From Manis javanica (lineage: Eukaryota; Chordata; Mammalia; Pholidota; Manidae): DNA of 64,000 nucleotides. The stretch spans positions 8,928,001 through 8,992,000 of the forward strand of contig NC_133166.1 of assembly GCF_040802235.1 (NCBI RefSeq), given 5' to 3'. The notes under the pieces were generated by a model that did no database searches, was not told the origin of the DNA, and was given only the letters and a program-made list of their open reading frames with translations. Both the position numbers and the translations under genes were made by a program. Shown here in pieces: positions 36,311-48,339 of the stretch (positions are counted from its first letter, which is position 1; each line of letters begins with the position of its first letter).

Positions 36311-39284
36311 AAAAAGGAAATTGAAACCTTGAGTTCATACAGAATTATTTTGCTCAGTGTTCTCAGAATCTTGTCTTTTGGCCATTCCACAGCTCATCTT
36401 ACTCATTGATGGGGTTGGGGCAAGAGTTAGGAGGACAATGAGTCCCAACTCAGTGACGTGTGTCTAATGCAAGTCTAATGTGTGCAGCGAGAGCATATAA
36501 TTTTAGTTGGTAATATCTGCTGAAAATGGTTTAGGTTATAATATGGTTTTCTTGGTCTAGATTAAATTGGTGAGTTCAAAAACTCACCTGCAATCAGGTT
36601 CTGATAATAATCAGTAAATATCCTATTACAGTTTTTCTATGGGAAAAGTCCAACATTAACAGAGACTGAAGTATATTCATTTCAAGCATTTCCCATACAG
36701 AATCACCTTGGCCTCTATCCAAATAATCTGAAAATTGTTGCCTACTTCCAGAGACAATCACTGCAGTTCTGGATCGATACTGCCTGTAACTCCCACTGCA
36801 AGTTAGCACTGGCCTCAGACAAGCCTCGTAGATAAAAGGGGGACTCCAAAGACAAATAGAGAAATTCGCTGCAGCTTCAACTTGGCAGAACTATTTATTA
36901 AAATGGTGATTTAGGAGATTTTCTTCAAATGTTACTCCTAGTTGTTGATCTCATATGACAATGCTAACCGTCTGCTTCAGGAATAAACATTCTTTAGGAC
37001 AGCGCTGGCGTGTTCCTGTGGTTTGGTGTAGTCATTAATAGTGCCCCCTTTCATTCTTGAGAGTCCCTGGTTGGATGATGAATCCTATGGCCATCTCTTA
37101 CAGGCCTGTTTCAGAGTAAAGCCCATCTCTCAGAAGATACACTCCTTACACGAATCTAAGAAAAATCACCTTACCTTTCCTCCAACAGAGTCTTTGCTAC
37201 CCTATCTTAAAGCCATGTAAATATTTCTTCAGAGCAACAATTAAGAGCCACATAAGCAAATGAGTAACTCCCTATTGCTTTCTTACTGGAGAGAAACTTC
37301 ACAAAGGGACTCCCCTCATGCAGCAGCCCTGGGAGGAAAACATGTGGGCTTCAGGTTTATGTTTACAAAGCAGTTTCCAACCATTTTAACTAAGTTTTCT
37401 ATGTAATAAGTACAAGAATATGCACCCACATTGGCTAGCAAGGGAGTAGTGACTTAGAGCAGTCTGCCTCTGAACCTTCTGGGATGCCATTCCATGCCTG
37501 AATTCTGAGCACTTCATGATCTCCAGCAGCTTTTACAGACCTGAGTCACCTGCCTTCCTGTTCTTTAGGAGAGGGTGTGCTGTGGTGTAGCAGTTTGAGG
37601 GTGAGATTGTTAAAACGTGGCCAGAGATGCTTTGAGAGTTACTGCAGAAAATGGGTTGCCAGGGCTCCGAGTGACTGCTGGAAGGATTGCTGTGGTCCTT
37701 CTCTCTGGAGGGCAGGAGCGTTCTCCTGAAGCTTCATAACCTGGAGTGAAAGGGAGAACAGGAGGCAAGGATGGTGTACCTGTTTGCTAATGTCCTTTTC
37801 CTCTAAAGATGCTCTAGCCTGAATCTATTTCATGTTCTGTTGCCAGCCACCTGGTTTCCTGTTGGCAGCCTCATTCTGAGTGAAGGAAAGAAGTTCAAAG
37901 CAAAGCAGGGGACTGCAGAAAGGTTTCCCCTCCAAAAAGGTGCTTGGAGAGCCCTTATGTTGGGGCAAGTGAGCAGCAGCTAAGGAGAGGTTGGAGCCAT
38001 GAAACCAGAAGAGAACTATGGCAGGTCTGTTTTGAAATGGCCTTTTCACAGCCTTTCTCTCAAATACATCTGCTCACTGCAGGGAGGTGGCAATGGAGTG
38101 CAGCATAAAGAATTCCATCTCTTGGGTAACTGTCCCATTGTGGGGGTGATTAGAATTGGCTGGGGTGTCATGCCTGCTGGAAGATGTCCAGAAGCCCTAG
38201 ACTTCTGATGTTTTACAGTCAAGAGTGCTCTCCAGAGATCTTGCAACCCAACCCCCTCATTTTACTCAGGGTCTTTCAGGATTTTGCTGAACTGCTAGCT
38301 GTGGTGCTCACCAAGCCACTTTAGTCTAAAGATTTAAAAATTACAAACCGAGAGTAATTTCTTCCCACTGTAAAGAACTGTCACAAGATCTAAATGAATA
38401 ACTCTGGAAACAAACTGCAATACTTGCTGCCAGGGAGCTCGCTCACCATGGTTGGCCTCTGTCCTGACAGGGATCGCCTACCCCCCTTTCTCCCACCCCT
38501 TCCCCCAAAGAAGCAGTAATGCTGAAGCTTCAGGACCTGTTTCTACATTCTGCATTCTTTCACTTAAAGAGGCACCCCTCACCCCCCATCCCCACTGATA
38601 TTACAAGCTTCAGGTCCCAGAAAAACCTGAATCTTGGCCTTCCTGACCCAGTCACTAAATCTAAATGCTTGCTGCTCCAACATGCTCCTGATCAGAAGAG
38701 GAGCCAGGTGAGTTGAAGGTGACTCAGCCTGGACTTGGCTGGGAGAACAGGCTGGGGCCTGCAGAGAGGTTGGGGCAGGCATAACACTGAGGGCTGGCTT
38801 ACGTTAGCTCTCAAACTTCTACCTGCTCCTTATTTCTACCCCTATTAATTAGCTCCTTGCCCAGACCAAATGTGTCTTTCAGATCTGCAGAAGCAGGATT
38901 TTAAATCTGGGAGGGTCTTGTCATCATTTCTCATTTTGTGGGCTCTAAGAATGGCTTAAGCAGGGTTCCTGAATGCCCCTTCCTGCCAAGTGAAGCCACA
39001 ATGTCGGCCAATACTCTAGTCAGGTGGATTACTTGGCTCACTTGTTAGATATAATCTTCCTGGTGTGTCCCTGTGTGGGTAGAAATGAAGGAATGATGCC
39101 TGTCTGTCAAAGCTCCCAAGGAACACAAACCAATACAATTCCACACACCGTCACTGAGTGCCCATTATGAGCAAAGCTTCTGAGATACTGTCTGAGGGGA
39201 CAGAGAGCAGATAAGATATAGTGCCTGTTCACAGTGTGTACATCCAAGAACATGGTGTGAAAGCTTGTCCCTCATTTGATATTA
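36311..39284. other. Upstream intergenic DNA, about 2-5 kb before RAB38
   Basis: No coding motif in the small frames near 37825-38250 or 38519-38782. Slightly higher GC toward 38400-38800. Regulatory elements could lie here but nothing specific was recognised. Near 39135-39250 is another tip-like ancient repeat phrase. Confidence 0.35.
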
Positions 39285-39326
39285 ATAGCTGCCATTTATT
39301 GAGCACCTACTATAGGCTTATTATTT

Positions 39327-39365
<39 letters not shown>

Positions 39366-39480
39366 CAACAGCTCTAAAAGGTAGATATTATTCTCATTTG
39401 GTTGGTGTGGAAACTGAAGCTCAGAGAAGTTATGTGCTTTGTCCAGGTCAGGCATCTAGGGCATCCCTCTGCTTGTTAGG
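39285..39480 (-). repeat. MIR SINE (reverse), interrupted by an (AT)n run
   Basis: GCCATTTATTGAGCACCTACT (reversed tail), then the AT run, then a GTGTGGAAACTGAAGCTCAG block and AAGTTATGTGCTTTGTCCAG. Confidence 0.65.
39332..39363. repeat. (AT)n microsatellite
   Basis: About 15 AT units inside the inverted MIR. Confidence 0.95.
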
Positions 39481-39569
39481 GGCTTGTGGAGACTGAACAA
39501 CAGCACATGTAATGTCAGACACAGGCAGAAAGCCAATGGGCATGCCAGATCTTCCATTCTCCGTTTCAC

Positions 39570-39740
39570 CCACGCCTGTTTTTAAATCCCAGTTCTAACA
39601 CATTGTGTGGTTTTGGGAAAGCTGCTTTCTGTCTTGGTTTCCTTACCTATAAGTTGAACAAAATACTCCACTTTGTAAGACAACTGGAAACATGAAATGG
39701 GATAATGTGGACATTGTTCAATTCCTAGCACTTTCACATG
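39570..39740 (+). repeat. MIR SINE fragment
   Basis: AAATCCCAGTTCTAACACATT, GTGTGGTTTTGGGAAAGCTG and CTTGGTTTCCTTACCTATAAG in forward order. Confidence 0.6.
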
Positions 39741-39769
39741 CCATATAACCATTTTGGTATGGAATGCTT

Positions 39770-40060
39770 ATCCCTGGATCTGCGCGTCACTTCCTCATGA
39801 ACTTCAGGTTTTTACTGAATTGTTACTCTCTCAGTGAGGCCTTCCCTGGCCACCCTATCTAAAAGGCCAACCCCATTCGAACTCATCATACCCCTTTTCC
39901 TACTGAATTTTGTCACCAACTAATACATTACAAGTTGCACTTACTTATTTTTGTTTGTCTCCACCCTCAAAAAGGTAAAGGTTTTGAGACCAGGAAGCTG
40001 TGTTATTTTTGCTTCATCTCAAGCACAAATACATATTGGTGAAAAGAATAAATGGAAAAA
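39770..40060 (+). repeat. L2 LINE 3'-end fragment
   Basis: Contains the L2 phrases TCAGTGAGGCCTTCCCTGGCC, a GTTTGTCTCCACCC block, and a GTTTTGAGACCAGGAAGC-like segment before an AGCACAAATACATATTGGTG tail. Confidence 0.65.
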
Positions 40061-40089
40061 ACAAACTCTTCAACACAGAAAACTGACTT

Positions 40090-40260
40090 GTAACTTGGCT
40101 TTTCCTTACTGGTGTTTTAACCCTGGGTACATTACTTAAAATGTGCCAGGCCTTAGTTTCCTCAACTCTAAAATGGGAAGCATAATGCTTTTGAAGAGTG
40201 GGGTGATTAAGTGACATATGGATTAAAAACTGGCACAAAGCAGTGCTGGATAATTGCTTG
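40090..40260 (+). repeat. MIR SINE fragment
   Basis: AACCCTGGGTACATTACTTAA, CCTTAGTTTCCTCAACTCTA, AAATGGGAAGCATAATGC and a CTGGCACAAAGCAGTGC tail in forward order. Confidence 0.6.
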
Positions 40261-40547
40261 CTATTATTAGCACTTAAAAAAATCTGACCCTCTGTTTAAA
40301 TTGTCTTTCAATGCTGCTCAGAGCTTTTAGGATAGAAGAAGAGGAGACTAAAAGCCAAGAACAGCATTTTCAGGCCACTTATCCCCCTCCTTAGACCATT
40401 AATGGGTGACTAGGTGTGAATGAGGTCAGTGTTCACACTCCATAGGTCTGGGTCACCATTACCAGGTCACTGAGGAAGGAAGGGGCTGGGGCATCTCAAA
40501 CAACTTGCCCAAGGTTGCTCAAAAACCAGGCCACCCAGGCCCAAGCC

Positions 40548-40553
40548 CACGTG
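40548..40553. promoter_or_regulatory. CACGTG E-box upstream of RAB38
   Basis: A palindromic CACGTG lies 531 bp before the RAB38 start codon. In melanocytes RAB38 expression is linked to MITF, which binds CACGTG/CATGTG sites, so this is a reasonable candidate. The motif alone is not proof of binding. Confidence 0.3.
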
Positions 40554-41083
40554 TGGTGCCTCCTGAAATTATTATCCCGCTGCCTCTCTTCCAAACACTC
40601 TCCAGTGTGGGACGGGGCCCCAAGAGCCTGGAGTTCATCAGGGCTTGTCGCTGGCTATCATCCACTTCCATTCACTGAACTCTGTTGTCACTCGGTTTTC
40701 TTGCACACAAAACATGGGAAGTAAAACTCACACCTCACAGCTTTGTGGCCAGGGTCACAGAGGAGAACGGTCTTTGGAACTGCCAAGCGCGGTAGGAAGG
40801 AGCCCGGCAGCAGGCATTCTCACGCGAGCCCCCTACCTCCCTGCCCCGGAGTCGCTCCCGTCTCCGCCCCTCTGCAGGCGGCGCGGCGCGGTGGGAAGGA
40901 GGGTTAACCCCCGGGCGCCGGTCTGGGCGTTTCTCCGGCGCCCGGGAGGCGTTCCGCCACGGCCCCCGCCCGCCGCCTTGTCTCCCTCGCTCTCGCACTT
41001 GCTCGCGGAGGCTAGCTCCCGCCCAGGCTCCCGCTGCGCTTCTCCGGCCCCGCACGGCCCCGCACGCCCGGCCGGCCGCCAGG

Positions 41084-41285
41084 ATGCAGGCCCCGCACAA
41101 GGAGCACCTGTACAAGCTGCTGGTGATTGGCGACCTGGGCGTGGGCAAGACCAGCATCATCAAGCGCTACGTGCACCAGAACTTCTCCTCGCACTACCGG
41201 GCCACCATTGGCGTGGACTTCGCGCTCAAGGTGCTGCATTGGGACCCGGAGACCGTGGTGCGCCTGCAGCTCTGGGACATCGCAG
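41084..41285 (+). CDS. RAB38: RAB38, member of the RAS oncogene family, first coding exon
   Basis: Encodes the N-terminal 67 residues of the small GTPase Rab38 (whole protein about 211 residues) and one base of codon 68. Rab38, with its paralogue Rab32, directs cargo such as tyrosinase and TYRP1 to melanosomes and works in lung lamellar bodies and platelet dense granules; loss gives the chocolate mouse coat and the ruby rat. Visible motifs: the P-loop GDLGVGKT (residues 16-23), the switch I threonine in the ATIGVDF block (Thr41), and WDIA at residues 64-67, whose final glycine is completed by exon 2. The WDIAG form, where most Rabs have WDTAG, is a signature of the Rab32/38 group. The start ATG has A at -3 and begins MQAPHKEHLY, as in known orthologues. 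The C-terminal half, including the prenylated tail, is outside the window. No disabling change is seen. Confidence 0.97.
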
Positions 41286-41291
41286 GTGAGC
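41283..41291 (+). other. RAB38: RAB38 exon 1 splice donor
   Basis: CAG/GTGAGC fits the vertebrate donor consensus. The break falls after the first base of the glycine codon of WDIAG (phase 1). Confidence 0.9.
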
Positions 41292-41781
41292 TCCCGCGGA
41301 GGGGGCGGGGGCCGGAGCGCCTCACAGTCGGGCTCAAGTTCTGGGGCATTTTTGCAGCCGAGTGGGAGACCCAGATCGCTGGGGCACTGAGCCCCAAGAC
41401 TTTTCCTGGTGGTTTGGAAACTTGGTTTTCAAGAAAACAAAAAAGTTTTTCTCTCTCGAAGAAACTTCAGGTACATTCTCTGGCGCTTTCGGGCTGTTGC
41501 TTTAACTCCCTCCCACACCTTCCCCTGGGATCTCTTGGCCCAGCGCGGGCCTCCCCTGGGACCCAGAAGGAGACTATCTGGACAGGCATTCAGTTCTCAG
41601 TCTCCAGCTCATTTTCAGGGCCCGGGCAAGCCTGCTGGTGACTCGGCCCTGAGTGTCACACCAGCCCTTCCGTGCTGGGCGACCCTGGGGAAAACCCCAA
41701 GACTGGTTAGCAGCAGGAACCAGGAGAGTTCTAGGCTAGAGCAGTTAGCAATTCCTGTTTTTAATCACTCCCTTTATTCCA

Positions 41782-41783
<2 letters not shown>

Positions 41784-41878
<95 letters not shown>
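41784..41878. repeat. Compound microsatellite (AC)n then (AT)n
   Basis: About 16 AC units at 41784-41816, a short TATTATTTTTA spacer, then about 25 AT units interrupted by one GT near 41865. It lies about 500 bp into RAB38 intron 1. Confidence 0.97.
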
Positions 41879-42869
41879 TTTAGGGCCACTTTTATCTAAA
41901 GGTCTATGACATTGGCCACAAGATTTCTTGACTTGACTCTATAAAGTTTTCACCGAGAGATCCAGAAAATGGGAAGCTTCTTTACAATGTTTGATATCAG
42001 AATTTAACTCTGAGGGTTTGTACCAAGACTCAGGCCTAGTCAAATGCAGGGGTGCAAAGGGTCTACTCCAAGAGTGAGTCCTCCTTGGACTGAGGCTGTT
42101 TGCAATCTGGGTGTGTCCAACCCCTCATTACAGATCCTGACTCCACCACTCCCTCACCAGCTCAGTGGCTTCAAACAAGTCCCTTCAGCTCAGTTGCATC
42201 CCTCTAAGTGGACAGGGTTGGACACTGACAGCTCAGGGAGCTTCCTGCTCACAAGTTTTAAGGTCCTCTGGGATTCTTTGTGAACCACTTCAAACATTCC
42301 CATTTCACCTCTGACCACTTCATGGTCTGTGGTACTGGGAACCTTTATAAAGTTCAGGACCCTAACCGGCCACTTCTCTTTCAGAAAATAGGTTCATTTT
42401 GGCTAGTGCATTTGACTGGAAACACTTTATCATGGCATAACGGACTGCAAATGTGGAACATTTTTGAAAGGGCTTTTGTGGTTCTGGGGACGCCAGTGTC
42501 TCTTTAGTCATGAGCTGCTGGGTCTTGTGATAACACTTTGGCCCGTGGACAGATTAATGCATTTGGAGTCATCTTCAGTAGCTTTCGTAGCACAGGGGCT
42601 GTTGGAGACCAGAAGATGTCGTCAGCCACTATCTGACTGGGCTTTTCATCTAGAGAATCTACTGAGTCTGTACACTTTGTTGCTGCATGTTTTAATGTCT
42701 GAAAACTCTTCTGACTGTGCTGAAGTCTCCAGGACTCAGGTTTAGAATTAGTTTATTGTGCAAAAGGGGATACAGCTGTAATTTTGACTTCTGTTGAAAT
42801 GCGATTAAGGATGCAACCTCGGGCACATTATATAATCTCTGTGGGTCTTGGTGTCCTCACCTAACAGGG

Positions 42870-43110
42870 AGGATAGAAGGGCATAGTGATTAAGAGCTTC
42901 AATTCCAGAGTTGAACTCCCCCTATCTGGATCTCTGCTTTGCCGCATATGTCCTGGGCAATTTTAGGCAAGTTCCCCAACCTCTTGGTCTCAGTTTCCTT
43001 TTCTATAAATTAAGCAGAATGCTTTCACCCAGCAACTGAGAGGTGAGCAACGCGTAGATGCTAGCAAAAGGCAACCGTACCTACTGCCTAGGAGAGCTGC
43101 AAGGACTATT
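42870..43110 (+). repeat. MIR SINE, nearly complete
   Basis: AGGGCATAGTGATTAAGAGC (head), TATCTGGATCTCTGCTTTG, TTTTAGGCAAGTTCCCCAACC, GGTCTCAGTTTCCTTTTCT and a diverged tail in forward order. Confidence 0.75.
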
Positions 43111-44109
43111 GCTACGCTAGCTACCATTTTTCTTTTTGAGCATGTATAAATGCTAGGCAAGAAGAACGTGAGCTAAATGTGCTGATTAAATCCTAATAAA
43201 TGATACTTTCTTATGTTACACATATAATCTGTTCCCAAACACCCAGCACAATTTTTCAGCTTTATCCATATTATAGCATGTCATGAACAATTTAACTCCC
43301 TAGCCTAGAAATGCTCCTGAGCCACAGTTCTGGACTGAAGCTGCCATGGAGGCTGTAGTTACACAAGTCTATGAATAAGAAATCTGAGGAGACCTGGAAA
43401 GTCAGTTCTACAGATATGGTTGTGAGCAACATCTCGAGAGGGGAACTTCTTTTACCAGGGCTCTGATGTTCAATGGTAACCTGTGCTTGGCAGTGTCCAG
43501 CCCGAAGGCCCTGTAGGCTGATCAGAAATTGAGCAGCAGGCAAAGCTGGTTGAGGGAAGCTGGACCACTGTGGGAAAGGAGGAGTGGAACATAGTAGTGA
43601 GGCATTTCAGGCTGTATCAGTAGCTCTGTGAGGAATGAGCTCCTATGAACTCCAGCCATAATGGCCCACTTAGACTCCAGTCAGCCAGATGTACCTTATC
43701 ATACCTTCAACTCAGCCTGTCTGTGCAGACAAGGGAATGCTTCTGTCTCCTTTGCACTCAACTCTGGGTGTGTTTGAAAAGAATAGGTAGTAAAGGCTGG
43801 TGGGTCTCACTTGGAGAGGGTTGGGAATGTGAATGAGATAGAGGGGATCCATCCTGACAGGATATCAGGTCCGTTTGCTATAGAGGGAATCTGTGCTCAG
43901 TTAGACTTTTGATACTCATTTGGTTCAAGGCCAAGAATGGCCTTATTTGTCCAACTAATTCCCATGATACACCTCCTGTCGCCACTTAGACTAGCCAGTC
44001 AGCTGCTGAAAGACTCCAAAAAGTGACTTTCAGTGCTTTGAAGTAGGCCTTGAACCCACTGTGATGAATCCCACGAGCCCCAGCGGGGAAGGCAGTGGCC
44101 CTGGTCCTG
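43111..44109. other. RAB38 intron 1, nothing recognised
   Basis: No exon-like frame with a Rab motif and no clear repeat. Confidence 0.35.
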
Positions 44110-44265
44110 TGATCCTACCACAGAGGAGCAGCTGCGTCAGCTCCGGGCTCAAAGAAATTAACTCCTTTTGCTCAAGGCCACCTACCTCATAAGTAGCAGA
44201 GCTGGATTTCACCCAGATCGGTCTGACTTGCAGTCAAGCCATGCTCTTTATAACCACAGGCCTGA
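44110..44265 (-). repeat. MIR SINE (reverse) fragment
   Basis: CTCAAGGCCACCTACCTCAT, AGTAGCAGAGCTGGATTTCA and CTTGCAGTCAAGCCATGCTC match the reversed core and head (AGCTGTGTGACCTTG and CTCTGCC types). Confidence 0.6.
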
Positions 44266-46729
44266 GATTGCTTGGGGCACAGTTGGCCACTGGGTTTGTG
44301 CCCTCGTCCCCTTAGCCTGGCCACCTTCTTCCTATTTCTAATACGGTTTTGGATTTTGAGTCAGTACCACTGTGTAGTTAGTAGAAAGAACTCAAATGAA
44401 AATCTATTTCTGAAAATTTAGTTCTTGGTTATAGGGTTTTCTCTTTTTATAGACTTATCAGGAAAAAAGCAAACAAAAAGTTGACATTCAGACTTTCCTT
44501 TCCCGTACTTTTCCAAGTCCTGATACTCCATTAGCATATATATATATTTATTATATAATTTGTTATAAAAAGTAATTGTGTAACTACTCCATTAGCACAT
44601 TCAAATAGAAACATACAATTTTGTCTAGAACTCTTGATGAACTTTGGGACCCAGCTGCAGGAACTGGGACAGTCATAGTAACAGTAGCTGACATTTCTTT
44701 AAGCATCTGCTCTTAACAATTCTCCACACACATTTAATTTTTAATTTTCCAGTCAAATACCTGGTTAAGCGGTAGTGCTCGAATTTGAAACCTGGCCTTC
44801 GAATCCAGCCTCAAATTCCTAACTACTTTACTTTCGACAATTTAAAAATAGAATACTTTAGACATATTCTAAATATATTCTAAATTATAGATACTTAAAA
44901 ATGTAATAACTCACACTGGGCAAGCCATGAAACCTTGCTGGACTTTAGTTACCACATCTGTACAGTGGCATTTGTTTCATTTTCCTGTGATTATCCGTAT
45001 TTGTAGTCTGTCATCTCTTGCAGCCTCTGTCAGCTCTAGTATATTCTGTGTCCAGGTAGTACATGGCAGCTCATTCCAATATCCTTACTTACTAAATTTC
45101 TTTACTTCCTCACCATGCAAAATGTTCACTACAAGGCTCTACTAAATAATAAATGACTCTAAATAGGTAATACCTGACTTTTAAGAAAAATAGTTCCCTG
45201 CAGGGCACATCTGTACTAACTTTCCCTGCTAAGCCATGTGACAAAGAAGTCTTGGAGGATGTTAACTAACCAACAGGCAGGATGACAGGCGGAGGCAGCC
45301 TGGGCCTAGAGTCCCCAGGTGCCCGGGACACTGACTCCCCAGACTGGGGGCTGGGAGAGTCATTTGGGTCACAGCGGTGTGTTGTTTCAGAGTTTATAAA
45401 ATGCTTCCACGTCGTGAGATTTGGACCATCTCTTCATTAACCATTTCTAAATGACTTATTCTCTAAGGCATTTTAGAAGAAGGGTCTTAAATTTCTATGT
45501 ATATATCTATGTAAATATCTATGTATAGTAAGAGCTAAATTTGGCAACCGCTATGTCAAACAAACAAACAAAAACTCATGCCAAGTCTTGACTCCTCTCT
45601 GCTGGGCAGGTTATTGCCTTGTTTCTAACCTGACTAATTATAGATTTTCCAAATACCGCATGGACAAAATACTGTGTACATACAGGTGAAGAATATGTAT
45701 GCCAAACACAATGGTGAACTTTCAAAGTAGGGTGAGGGATGTATGGAAAAGCGCTGAGGGCTTCTTGCAGGATAATTGTTGGAGTCTCCATGTGTCACAG
45801 ACACATGGGCATGAGGCATGTGGACTGGTTTTGACAGGCCAGCACATTGCAGCTGACCAGGAAAGCAAAGTCATTTGAGAGGAGGGGAATAGGGAGGAGG
45901 AGCTCCTATGTGGTGCTTGGTTTCTTCAGCACCTGTGTATATTAAATACCTGTTATGTGTTAGGCACTGTCGTAGGGAAGGGGAAACCAAAGAAAGGTAA
46001 GGAATTGAATAAGACTTGATTTTTGAGAAGTTCACAGTATAGTGGGCATGATAGCACAAAAGCAAAGTACTGTAACAGTGAGTAAAGTGTGTGGATATTG
46101 GTAACTGGTGGTGCAGAGGGATTTCTGTCCACTGCACATGTATCCACTCTCTGAGATTAAACCCCAGCAGGCTGGACAAAGCCTCTATCTAGTGTGGTAT
46201 TTCCTGTGCTCTTACCTAGTACCAGCTACTCCCTCTGAGTGAATTCAGGGCTGTGCAACTTGAGATGGAAGGTCATCTGCTAGCTCTCTTTAATTCTGTC
46301 TCCTTCTCTTAAGGATTTCATGTATTTCCATGGCTTTAAACTATGAAGATGGCTCCAAAAATGGGCATGTAACCTTGACCTCTCATGAGCTTCAGACCTA
46401 CAATTTCATCTTCCTGCTGGGCATCTCCTTTATATCTCACATATGTTGCAAGATTAGTATGTCTTAGCAAAGTTGCATAGAAAACAAGAATTGTTTTTTT
46501 TCTATTAATAAAGTAATAAATGCCCAAAAGTAGCAAAATTGGAATATACAAAAGAAAACTACAATAACAACAAAGGAATGTGGAGAACATCATAATTACC
46601 CCTTATAATAAGTAGTAAAGGATGCTCTTTGTAAGTCTAAACTAGACACATTTTCTCACACACTGGACTTCCTAGTTCCTGTTAAATATATTACCTATAC
46701 CCAGACACTTAGACTTGAAGCCTCTGCCT
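44266..46729. other. RAB38 intron 1, mostly unrecognised
   Basis: A tip-like ancient repeat phrase occurs near 45940-46060 (ACCTGTTATGTGTTAGGCACT). At 45480-45535 there is a short TCTATGTAAATA-type near-tandem repeat. No coding motif. Confidence 0.35.
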
Positions 46730-46965
46730 TCTTTTCTCTTTCTTTGACCCTCACAAGCCATCAGTCTCCAAGTCAAATAGTGACTATGATTCTCTGCCAC
46801 TGCCCTAGACCAGGGACGGTGATATTACTAACCTATTCTGCTGTCATAGCCACCTGGCTATATTTGGTCTCTTTCTCTTGCAGTTCATATGTGTGCCAAG
46901 GTCAAGTGTGTCTTCCCAGAACTCCACTTTGGTGGCTCCCCATTGCCTGTAGATTAGATACATCA
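46730..46965 (+). repeat. L2-like LINE fragment
   Basis: CCAGAACTCCACTTTGGTGG and CTCCCCATTGCCTGTAGATT resemble the L2 ORF2 end and 3' part (CTCCCCATTGCCTACAGGAT-type phrase). Confidence 0.55.
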
Positions 46966-47109
46966 TGATAAGAATAATTAAGCGGTGAGGAAGAGGTGAT
47001 AGGTGGGGATGACGACTAGAAGGAGGATAGACTCTAAGACAGAGCTACTGAAGGACTCTGTGCAGTCCTGGGAAGAAACAAGTGACTGGAATCCTAGAAG
47101 CCTGACTGG

Positions 47110-47238
47110 GATATGATCACATCAAAAGTGATGTAGCATGATCTAATGTTAAAATTGTGAGCTACCTCAAGCCAGTAGCTCCTGAGCATCTCATTGATCT
47201 TGAGCACCACCGTGTTTGCCTTGACTTTCTAGAATATC
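47110..47238 (+). repeat. Dispersed 129-bp repeat, copy A
   Basis: Aligns without gaps to 51574-51702, with ten differences (about 92% identity), nine of them transitions. Family unknown. Shared blocks include GATGTAGCATGATCTAATGT and CACCGTGTTTGCCTTGACTT. The similarity ends sharply on both sides. Confidence 0.9.
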
Positions 47239-48339
47239 ACTGTGGCTTTGTTGTCAGTTACTCTCATTGAGGGTAGACATGGTTCTCAATTTTTAAATTT
47301 TATTTTACTGAATTTCACTTAAAACATCTTTTTAAAAGTTGAGGATTTGAGAAGGGTAAGATCTTGCAGGGGAACATTCATTCATTCACTTGATAAGCAG
47401 AGGGATTTAGGGATGGGCAAAATGGATCAGTCTTTGTGCTTATGGAATCTGATAGTCTGTTGGGGCATAAAGGTATTCAAAGATAATCATGGAGATGATT
47501 ATTTAATCATTGTTTGGTAAGTGTTCTGAATGGGAAGTGTCAGGTGCCAAAAGAGAGCCAGAACAGGGCACCTACTGTAGCCACGGCATGGAGAAGAGGC
47601 GCTCTGGTGAGGACAGCGGGTATTCTGGCACAGCTAGACGTTACAGCATGTGAGGGGGAGGGGGAGAGGGGGGCAGAGGCACATTAGCAAAGGACGTATA
47701 TGCCAAACCAAAGGTTAAGAGTAGTAACTCCTTACGTTCATCAATTTTTCAAAGCCATTTTTACAGTTTAAACACCACAGTGTTCTGGCAAATACGTCTT
47801 ATTGTTTGCAGTCTTGTAGGTGAAGAAACTGGGCCAACCACAAGTGGAACATGGTACCAGGTACACAGTGGTTGCTCAGTAAAAGTGGTTTGGTGTTAAG
47901 TGGTCACTGGGGTTGATGCTAGAGTCATCACTCACCTGAAAAAGTTTGTCTTGTAACAGGCCTAGAGCCCTTTCTTACACTTGTAATGATTATCTTTGGT
48001 GAATCCTGCAAAGCTTTCATACCACTGAGTACCCTATTTATTTCTTTCACTGTCTTCAATTCTGAGATGAATAATCCCAGAAGGATGTGGTGGCCCTATT
48101 GCTTCTGGGGTGGAAATCAGGTTTAGTCCATCGAGGGAGGAGCCTCATCTTCTAGGTTGGTATTCTAGAGGAGTTTCCATCTCCTTGGCAAGGTCAAGTC
48201 TGTGACTCTAGCCTGAACTCCCAAATTATTGAGTTCATTCATTAATTTTTCTCAGTTATTCAAAAATGTGGTTAGGAAGTTATGTGGTGTTAAATTACTC
48301 TTTGAAAGTAACTCAGGTTTTAACTTCCACCATTCCCCA
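47239..48339. other. RAB38 intron 1, nothing firm
   Basis: A tip-like ancient repeat phrase occurs near 47380-47560. A G-rich run with three tracts of five to six G occurs at about 47654-47672. Confidence 0.35.

Larger units (their letters stand above)
40785..41400 (+). promoter_or_regulatory. RAB38: CpG-island promoter of RAB38
   Basis: The CpG density rises abruptly here against a CpG-poor background, with dense GCGC and CCCGCC runs (for example GGCGGCGCGGCGCGG near 40876-40890). The island spans the 5' UTR, the start codon and the start of the intron, and no TATA box was seen. Mammalian genes of this type usually start at several dispersed positions within the island, so the transcription start cannot be fixed. 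Long frames on both strands in the island (for example 40645-41289) are GC-driven shadows. Confidence 0.85.

Noticed and set aside
40735-41163. A 142-codon minus-strand frame antisense to RAB38
   Set aside because: GC-rich regions have few stops. It mirrors the RAB38 codons and has no motif of its own.
40645-41289. A 214-codon plus-strand frame through the CpG island
   Set aside because: It overlaps the RAB38 start in another frame; the residues are Ala/Arg/Pro/Gly-rich from GC bias and show no domain. The RAB38 frame is clearly the real one.
41084-41641. RAB38 frame read through the splice site to 185 codons
   Set aside because: After the WDIA segment the reading has no Rab features, and a good GT donor lies at 41286. 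The extension is intron.
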